Notes under the pieces: generated by a model | Told to the model about the DNA's origin: nothing | The model's database searches: none | The model's input: only the letters and a program-made list of their open reading frames with translations | NCBI RefSeq assembly: GCF_001540865.1 | Contig: NC_033623.1 | Location: 10,027,591 to 10,091,590 of the forward strand | Length of the DNA: 64,000 bases | Source of the DNA: Ananas comosus | Taxonomy: Eukaryota > Streptophyta > Magnoliopsida > Poales > Bromeliaceae | Reading direction: 5' to 3' | Part shown: piece by piece, positions 55,755 through 64,000 of the stretch | Layout of the letters: every line of letters starts with the position of its first letter | Position numbering within the stretch: position 1 is the stretch's first letter | Position numbers and translations under genes: made by a program

Positions 55755-56450
55755 GCATCTTACAGTGGACAACCTACTTAAAAGATGATGGATGGGGATT
55801 ATAGCCTGCGTACTGTGCGGGTTAGAAGAGGAAACTGTAGATAAGGATGCAAACAGGACGGATCCGGAGACGGGAGGATTCTCCTACCTTCCGCTCCATT
55901 TCTTGTCAGGACAGGGCGAATTTAGGACGGGTTATTTTTCATTTTACTTTTGGCTCTCATTTACCGCTCCATTCGGGGTGGGAATGATTTTTTTGTGGAT
56001 TTTTGACAGATTGTGGTGACCATCTATTTACGCAATGCGTATTTAGTAAATTCTTAATAGTGACAGTCTTGGAGGGGATTCAATCGATAGATCTAGATGA
56101 CGAAATGTCTCACATTTGGGATAAGTGAATTTCAAGATTTATAAATCAACCTACACGTTCTAAACTGATCGGACTGATAGCCTGTTGGTGAGTTATTTGG
56201 AATGGTAGAAATGATACGAATTTTAGAAAAATTAATTAACGCGGATCCTTTTCCAACGGTCAATAAGATCAGTTATTTGAAGAATTTGTGGGAGGAATTC
56301 ATCTCGGCAAAGTAGCTACTTTGTATTTTGTTAAACCTTTTTTTTTTCCGTCTAGATTGAGGTCTATTATCTCACTCATGTATCCTAGTTTATAATTTTA
56401 ATGAATGAAGCGAATAATAAGCTATTTTTTTAAAAAAAAATTTCACAAAA
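55755..56450 (+). mobile_element. LINE 3' end, split by an hAT-type fragment
   Basis: The reading CVLCGLEEETVD (to 55842) is the start of the zinc knuckle. Then comes non-LINE sequence, and DHLFTQCVFSKF resumes at 56018. The rest encodes the LINE C-terminus with frame breaks (WWVIWNGRND). The end is AATGAATGAAGCGAATAATA with an A run at 56440-56449, a decayed form of the tail at 54480-54520. The insertion at 55842-56009 begins TAAGGATGCAAAC, near the hAT end TAGGGATGCAAA, and its flanks actgtaga and attgtggt agree at 5 of 8 positions. Confidence 0.65.
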
Positions 56451-56720
56451 GCAGAATTTTAAGAGCATATAGCAAATAAATAAATAAATAAATACCCTTC
56501 AAACCATTGAAATGCTAATCATAACCGTCCAAAACATAGATGCGAATAAGAGATCGATCGTCGATCGAGTTGGTTATTGCTCGTCATCTCCATTAATGAA
56601 CCAGAAACAAATCCATGCCAATACAATTTGATTAGTTTGCCCATTTTTGGATTCATGCTTTTAGGGTTGTATCTCTTGGGGCTTTCCAGAATTTGCAAGA
56701 AAATCAAACAAATTTGCCGC

Positions 56721-57761
56721 TAGGGATGCAAACAGAGCAGATCTTAAATGTGTTATCCGAACAAAAATGATCGAGTTTTTCTTTTTTTTTTACGGTCATC
56801 AATATATTATGAACCATTTTTATCTATAACTAACTGGCCATTCCACCTCCGTGACCGGATAAATGTCTCATTTTCAGTTGACTCTTCAAATCCGCTGCTA
56901 ATCAATTTTTTTATTTAAATTTAAATTAAATATAATTAAATTTTTTATTTTAATTAAAATAAAATCTTAAAGACTATAAGGGCGTGTTTGGTTCGAAGTC
57001 GGAATCGAAATCGGAATCGGAATCGAAATAAGCTGGAATCGGAATCGGAATGACTGATTACCTAATTTTGTTTGGTTCATCACCTGAATCGGAATCGGAA
57101 TAAATCATTCCTATTGTAGGTGTTTGGTTCAGATATATATAAAAAACGTAATCAAATTAATATACTAACTTTATCTTTATAATATATTAATTTAAATTCA
57201 AANATTAATAATTAAAATTTTATAAAACTAAAAATAATCTTAATAAGATTAGATATAATCCTAACGGATTGATCAGTAAAGAATAGGATTAGAAAATCTT
57301 AGGGTGCGTTTGGTTCGAAGTCGGAATTGAAATCAGAATGGAATCGAAATAAGCTGGAATCGGAATCGGAATGGGACTCCTGCGTACCAAACACCCACAA
57401 GCGGATTCGTCCATTCCGATTCCGACTCCAGGTGAAAAAGAAACGAACCAAACACGCCCTAAAAGTATCTCAAAAGCAACTCCCTCTTAAATTATATTTA
57501 TTTTCATAAAAACTAATATTTAAAATTGAAATAATGTATCAAAAAAATTTAAAAGTTATTTTATAATTTACATACTTATTCACATGGAATTCAGGATAGA
57601 ACTTAGCAAAGCGGATTTCAAGTGAACGAAGCTTTTCACTATCTCCCAGCCCGGATCCTCTTTGAATTGTGTAGATATCTTCGTTATAACCCCTAATTCA
57701 TTTATTGGTCCCTACTTATTGCCGCGAAAGCTCCGCCAACCTGAATCCATTTGCATCCCTA
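56721..57761. mobile_element. hAT-type element with TAGGGATGCAAA ends, hosting Tourist-like MITEs
   Basis: It begins TAGGGATGCAAACAG and ends ATTTGCATCCCTA, giving a perfect 12-bp terminal inverted repeat. No 8-bp duplication is visible at the flanks. The interior has aatccgctgctaatc and aaagcggatttcaag in opposite directions. No transposase was recognised. 56991-57461 is occupied by other MITEs. Confidence 0.6.
56991..57461. mobile_element. Tourist-like MITE(s) with GGGCGTGTTTGGTTCG ends
   Basis: It begins GGGCGTGTTTGGTTCG and ends CGAACCAAACACGCCC, a perfect 16-bp inverted repeat. The flanks are TAA on both sides. A second copy of the left end at 57303 (GGGTGCGTTTGGTTCG, preceded by TTA) shows two related elements sharing the right end, or one nested in the other. 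The interior is full of ggaatcggaatcgg. An N is at 57203. Confidence 0.75.
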
Positions 57762-58295
57762 ATATTAGATGCACATGCTTATATTACTTGGTCGCATAAA
57801 TAATTTTCTTTACCAAACTTATATATCCTGTCTATATTTCAGTATTAATTATTCATTGAATTTCATATTTCAATCCTAATTATACAACAATTGATGGATC
57901 AAACCTAGATCTGAGTCAGATATGCTTTGAGCCACATTTTAAATATGAAATTGCGTTGAGCTGACCTAAAATTTAAGTCATTTGAAAATGACTATATATC
58001 AAATTTTTAAAAATTTTGATTTTACTATTTGATCTTTCAAATAATTTGATTTGTCTTCTAAAAAATAATTGTTTGCATCTAACGCGTTCAAATATGTCCA
58101 CCATACCTTTTTTTTTTGCATAAAATATATAATGACCTCATGAACTTTAGCTCTTCTATAAACAAACGTTCGAACTTGCAATTTTGACAATTAGAACTAT
58201 TAAACTTCATCAAATAGTTCAAACCCCTCACTTCTATTAAATTTGATAATTACGCAATTGTTTTGGTTGTATGTATTGCACATTACTTTGTAAAN

Positions 58296-58339
<44 letters not shown>

Positions 58340-58735
58340 CTTTATGTATTCTAACACATAGATAAAGCGATAAATTAAATCTCGGTTCAACCTATTCTCT
58401 TATCATCATGCTTTATGATCAAAAACCTTGATCATTATGCTTTATGATCATGCTTTATGATCCTCATGCTTTATGATCAAGGTGTTTTAATGTTTTAAAG
58501 TCTTACATGTTTATGTACAAGATATCCAATCAAAATGGCTATATAATTAGTAAGTTTATTAGATAATTAAGAAGGATCTATTAAACTATTTGAAAAAGTT
58601 TAGACTATGTGGTTGTCAAAATTGAGTGTTTAGACACCTATTTGCTAAAAAAACAAAAGTTCAGAGTTTTGTATACATTTTATTTAATTTTTTTCATAGC
58701 AATGCTATTCATATACTCTACTTTTAGGTGTAAAT
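57762..58735. other. AT-rich intergenic DNA with poly-A
   Basis: A poly-A run (58296-58334) follows a single N at 58295. 58390-58480 has three copies of catgctttatgatc. No gene was recognised. Confidence 0.4.
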
Positions 58736-60005
<1,270 letters not shown>

Positions 60006-60923
60006 NNNNNNNNNNNNNNNNNNNNNNNNNNNNNNNNNNNNNNNNNNNNNNNNNNNNNNNNNNNNNNNNNNNNNNNNNNNNNNNNNNNNNNNNNNNNNNN
60101 NNNNNNNNNNNNNNNNNNNNNNNNNNNNNNNNNNNNNNNNNNNNNNNNNNNNNNNNNNNNNNNNNNNNNNNNNNNNNNNNNNNNNNNNNNNNNNNNNNNN
60201 NNNNNNNNNNNNNNNNNNNNNNNNNNNNNNNNNNNNNNNNNNNNNNNNNNNNNNNNNNNNNNNNNNNNNNNNNNNNNNNNNNNNNNNNNNNNNNNNNNNN
60301 NNNNNNNNNNNNNNNNNNNNNNNNNNNNNNNNNNNNNNNNNNNNNNNNNNNNNNNNNNNNNNNNNNNNNNNNNNNNNNNNNNNNNNNNNNNNNNNNNNNN
60401 NNNNNNNNNNNNNNNNNNNNNNNNNNNNNNNNNNNNNNNNNNNNNNNNNNNNNNNNNNNNNNNNNNNNNNNNNNNNNNNNNNNNNNNNNNNNNNNNNNNN
60501 NNNNNNNNNNNNNNNNNNNNNNNNNNNNNNNNNNNNNNNNNNNNNNNNNNNNNNNNNNNNNNNNNNNNNNNNNNNNNNNNNNNNNNNNNNNNNNNNNNNN
60601 NNNNNNNNNNNNNNNNNNNNNNNNNNNNNNNNNNNNNNNNNNNNNNNNNNNNNNNNNNNNNNNNNNNNNNNNNNNNNNNNNNNNNNNNNNNNNNNNNNNN
60701 NNNNNNNNNNNNNNNNNNNNNNNNNNNNNNNNNNNNNNNNNNNNNNNNNNNNNNNNNNNNNNNNNNNNNNNNNNNNNNNNNNNNNNNNNNNNNNNNNNNN
60801 NNNNNNNNNNNNNNNNNNNNNNNNNNNNNNNNNNNNNNNNNNNNNNNNNNNNNNNNNNNNNNNNNNNNNNNNNNNNNNNNNNNNNNNNNNNNNNNNNNNN
60901 NNNNNNNNNNNNNNNNNNNNNNN
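60006..60923. other. Assembly gap (918 N)
   Basis: All bases are N. The left edge is a TA/GA microsatellite and the right edge is the arm of a perfect palindrome, both hard to assemble. Confidence 0.99.
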
Positions 60924-61748
60924 TTTATACTATCTACAGCAAGTTCAATATCTTTGATGAAAAATTTTAGTACTATATCACCACTTTTTATGAGATTTTT
61001 ATTTTCAGCCGTTGATTTTGAATCCTTTCGATTACTAAGTAAACGATATCGAAAAATCGCAAAATTTATTTTCTAGATACTTCAAATATGCTAGATCAAA
61101 TCTAGCGGAACTGATCGTCGATTCGGGAGTCCCAATGTCCCATCATTGAAAACGACTCAAGAGCACGGAGGGCCCTGTGCTCCTGAGAGCACAGCAGCTC
61201 AACTCTATATGAGTCCGGCTACTATACTATCGATAGTACCAAGCCCTTGGTACTATTGAGTTTTCTACCGTTAGATCTACCCTTTGAACATTTCCACCTA
61301 TTAGATTATACTATTAAACCAACCACCCACTCAACCCTAGAGGACCACTATCAATTTAACCGGGAACCACTATCATCCTAACTGCACATCCTTTCATCCA
61401 ACGGTAGAAAACTCAATAGTACCAAGGGCTTGGTACTATCGATAGTATAGTAGCCGGACTCATATAGAGTTGAGCTGCTGTGCTCTCAGGAGCACAGGGC
61501 CCTCCGTGCTCTTGAGTCGTTTTCAATGATGGGACATTGGGACTCCCGAATCGACGATCAGTTCCGCTAGATTTGATCTAGCATATTTGAAGTATCTAGA
61601 AAATAAATTTTGCGATTTTTCGATATCGTTTACTTAGTAATCGAAAGGATTCAAAATCAACGGCTGAAAATAAAAATCTCATAAAAAGTGGTGATATAGT
61701 ACTAAAATTTTTCATCAAAGATATTGAACTTGCTGTAGATAGTATAAA
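60924..61748. repeat. Perfect inverted repeat, 349-bp arms, 127-bp spacer
   Basis: 60924-61272 and 61400-61748 are exact reverse complements as far as I could compare. The outer part of each arm (to 61205 and from 61467) is a fam2 MITE arm. The inner part is the end of a GAGTCCGG-family MITE (61206-61466), whose unique middle is the spacer 61273-61399. The left arm runs into the N gap, so the repeat may be longer. Confidence 0.85.
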
Positions 61749-62012
61749 AAATTTTCTATCAGAATTTCATATGATTTGGATACTTCTACTCCGTTAAACT
61801 TGAAACGGCGGATATCGACCATTAAAAATTAGTGATTTTGAATCTTTTCAATCACTAAGTAAACGATATCGAAAAATTATAAAATTTATTTTCTACATAC
61901 TTCAAATATGCTAGATCAAATCTAGCGGAACCGATCGTCGATTCGGGAGTCCCATCATCGAAAATAGCTCAGGAGCACGGAGGGCTCTGTGCTCCTGAGA
62001 GCACACAAGACC
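61467..62012. mobile_element. Long-TIR MITE (fam2), complete copy
   Basis: It begins gagttgagctgctgtgctct and ends in the inverse, gctcctgagagcacacaag. The arms are about 250 bp and inverted with few mismatches, containing gatcgtcgattcgggagtcc and gactcccgaatcgacgatc. A further copy begins at 62022. Confidence 0.7.
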
Positions 62013-62021
62013 TATATATAG

Positions 62022-63760
62022 AGTTGGACTGCTGTGCTCTCAGGAGCACAGAGGCCTCCGTGCTCCTGAGCTGTTTTCGATGATGGAATTTTCGAATCGA
62101 CGATCGGCTCCGTTAAACTTGATCTAGCGTATTTGAAGTTTGTAGAAAATAATTTTTGTGGTTTTTCAATATCATTTACCTAGCAATCGAAAGGATTCAA
62201 AATCAATAATTTTTAACGGCTGAAAATAAATATTCTATAAAAAGTGGTGATATAGTACTAAAATTTTCGATCAGAAATATTGATCATGTTGTGGATAGTA
62301 TAAAGAATTTTCTATCAAAATTTCATCTGATTTGAATACTTCTACACCGTTAAATTTGAAAATGACAGATATCAACCATTAAAAATTATGAATTTTGAAT
62401 CCTTTCGATCACTACGCAAAAAATTATTTCTAGAAAACCTTCAAAGCGCATAGAATCAAGTCTAACACCGATCGTCATCTCGAAAATTTCATATTCATCA
62501 TCGAAAGGTCCCGAAGGCGAGCCACGGAGCTGAGATACAGCATGCCCCTGCTCTCTCTCGCTCTCATACTCTCTCCGATCTCTCTCCTCCACACCTCTCA
62601 TGGTCCTACTGGGGGTATCAATCCGTCAGTCTCCCTCGCTCAGTCACCTCATCGCTTCCTCTCTCCTCTTCTTAATATATATAAATATATAGAATAATAT
62701 ATAAAATTATCCATAATATATAGCAGACCTGGCTTGTCTCTCTCAGGACACGGAAGCCTCCGAGCTGCCAAAGCCGTTTCGATGATTGCCGGAATTGTTC
62801 GAATCGACGATCGCCTGACCGTTATACCATTATCTATGTAATTTGCAAGTTCTTAGAAAAATAATTTAGATTTTTCGATAATCCATATTCCTAACAATGC
62901 GAAAAAATCAAAACCAAATCTTTAACACCGGCTGAAAATAAAAATCCTATAAAAAGCTGGGAAATTAGCACAAAAATTCGATCAGTAAAGAGAAAAGAAT
63001 AGGACTTCTCGTTGTAAACTAATATAAAAGTAATTTCGTATCAAAATTCACATATATAATGCTTCTACACAGTTAACACATGAACAACGGTAGAAACTAT
63101 CAACTATATTAAATTATTATTGATTTCGAACTTCGATCACCATAAATGATCATCAAAACAATCCCCGCACCAGCAAAAAATATTTTCTAAAACTCTTATA
63201 ATACGCTAATAAATCTAACGAGCCGATCGATCGATTTAAAATCATCATCAAAAATCATGGCTCAGTCAGCACGAAGCCCTTCCCATAGCTCAACTGGACA
63301 GTACAGCAGCCGCTAGGGCTACCTAGTAATAAGCCGTATACTAAACATATATATATATTCACACCACCAACGAGTCCACCATCGGGTTACATATTAGTAA
63401 GGCAAAGATCTCATTTTGCTACTGCAGTTTTACTTGGCAATCAAAGTTCTTTCCAACTATTCTAACCATCGTTGATTAACTACTTATAACCCAGTTGCGG
63501 ATCAATCAACCCCTACGGGACTACTCCAACTCTAACCGACCCTAACAACATCCTGACCTCCCTACAATTTTTCACCAATAAGTTAAAAACTTGATACAAA
63601 AAAACATTTACTATTATAGTACTTCCAGTCCATAATACTACTACTATATAGATAGTAATAAACTATTATATATATTATAGTATAATACAATATATAGCTA
63701 CAATAGATCACTAGCTACTACTCGCTATTAAAAATAGCACCAAAGTCCATTGCTTGCTAC
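62022..63760. repeat. More fam2 MITE copies, degraded by indel-type errors from about 62390
   Basis: 62022-62400 matches the family well. 62400-62560 and 62730-63300 still follow the family order but with many single-base insertions, deletions and changes, for example ttcgaatcgacgatcgcctg and aagccgtttcgatgattgcc. No gene was recognised. The minus open frame at 62386-62601 lies in this error-rich part and was not called. Confidence 0.55.
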
Positions 63761-63764
63761 CAAG

Positions 63765-64000
63765 TTTCCATCGTTCAGATCACACCACGATGCTGGCGGT
63801 ATAGCATAGTTGTGAGCCCCTATGTGAGTTCGAGTGGGTGGTCTTGATTGAATACGTAATGCATGTTGGTTGAATAGTATGATCTAACGGGTGAAAATGA
63901 TCAAAAGGGTAGATCTAACGACGGAAAACTTGGTAGCACCAAGTGCTTTGTGCTATTAATAGCATAGTAGCCGGAGCACTTGGTGCTACCAAGTTTTCCG
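63765..64000. mobile_element. Mutator-like MITE (GAGTCCGG family), cut by the window end
   Basis: The words gaatagtatgatctaacggg, gatcaaaagggtagatct and tagcaccaagtgctttgtgc, then tagcatagtagccgg, match one arm of the family seen at 46303 and 61206. The last bases begin to repeat the arm, so a second copy may start beyond the window. Confidence 0.6.

Overview
This is a window of plant nuclear DNA, AT-rich and dense in transposons. The host is most likely a monocot. Evidence for this is the very GC-rich first exon of the F-box gene (14268-14652) and the GC-rich intronless Kunitz gene (50374-51000), both set in AT-rich flanks. The repeat mix and gene content would fit pineapple or a relative, but no species is proven by the sequence. 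Four loci look intact: an RH47-type (ISE1) DEAD-box RNA helicase (minus, 3916-5607), a two-exon F-box/leucine-rich-repeat gene (minus, 10231-14652), a cytosolic sulfotransferase (plus, 25777-26808) and a Kunitz protease inhibitor (minus, 50374-51000). They share no pathway and form no cluster.

Layout. 1-3.6 kb: duplicated segments and A/T low-complexity DNA. 3.9-6.6 kb: RH47 with a probable 5'-UTR intron and CT-rich promoter. 6.6-7.7 kb: nested hAT-type elements. 10.2-14.7 kb: F-box/LRR gene; its 3.1-kb intron holds a SINE and three tandem copies of its own splice-donor region. 17-21.3 kb: an LTR fragment and a 2.6-kb solo LTR with perfect 5-bp target duplication. 22-45.4 kb: a sulfotransferase neighbourhood present in several states. 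Copy 1 is intact. Copy 2 (34183-38119) is split by a 5'-inverted LINE and by a 577-bp hAT-type element, both with target duplications. Copy 3 (44843-45425) keeps only the gene's last codons and 3' flank. Between copies 1 and 2 lies a decayed Helitron-like region (RPA and PIF1-helicase remnants), itself hit by a 1.87-kb solo LTR. 39.1-42.0 kb: another solo LTR. 42-50 kb: MITEs, including a Tourist-like MITE inside a Mutator-like MITE, and tandem repeats. 52-58 kb: a TRIM remnant, two LINE 3' ends, a SINE, and hAT/Tourist-like elements. 58.7-64 kb: long-TIR MITEs, a 918-bp N gap, a perfect 349-bp-arm palindrome, and error-rich sequence at the end.

The strongest observations are the nested destruction of sulfotransferase copy 2; a palindromic GTACCGGTAC array 60-300 bp upstream of the TATA box in three diverged solo LTRs; a SINE and a LINE sharing a 3' tail with a hairpin; triplication of a 5' splice-site region in the F-box intron; and single-N joints that sit between near-identical direct repeats, suggesting two haplotypes were joined in series. 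All similarity statements come from reading the sequence; no search was run.
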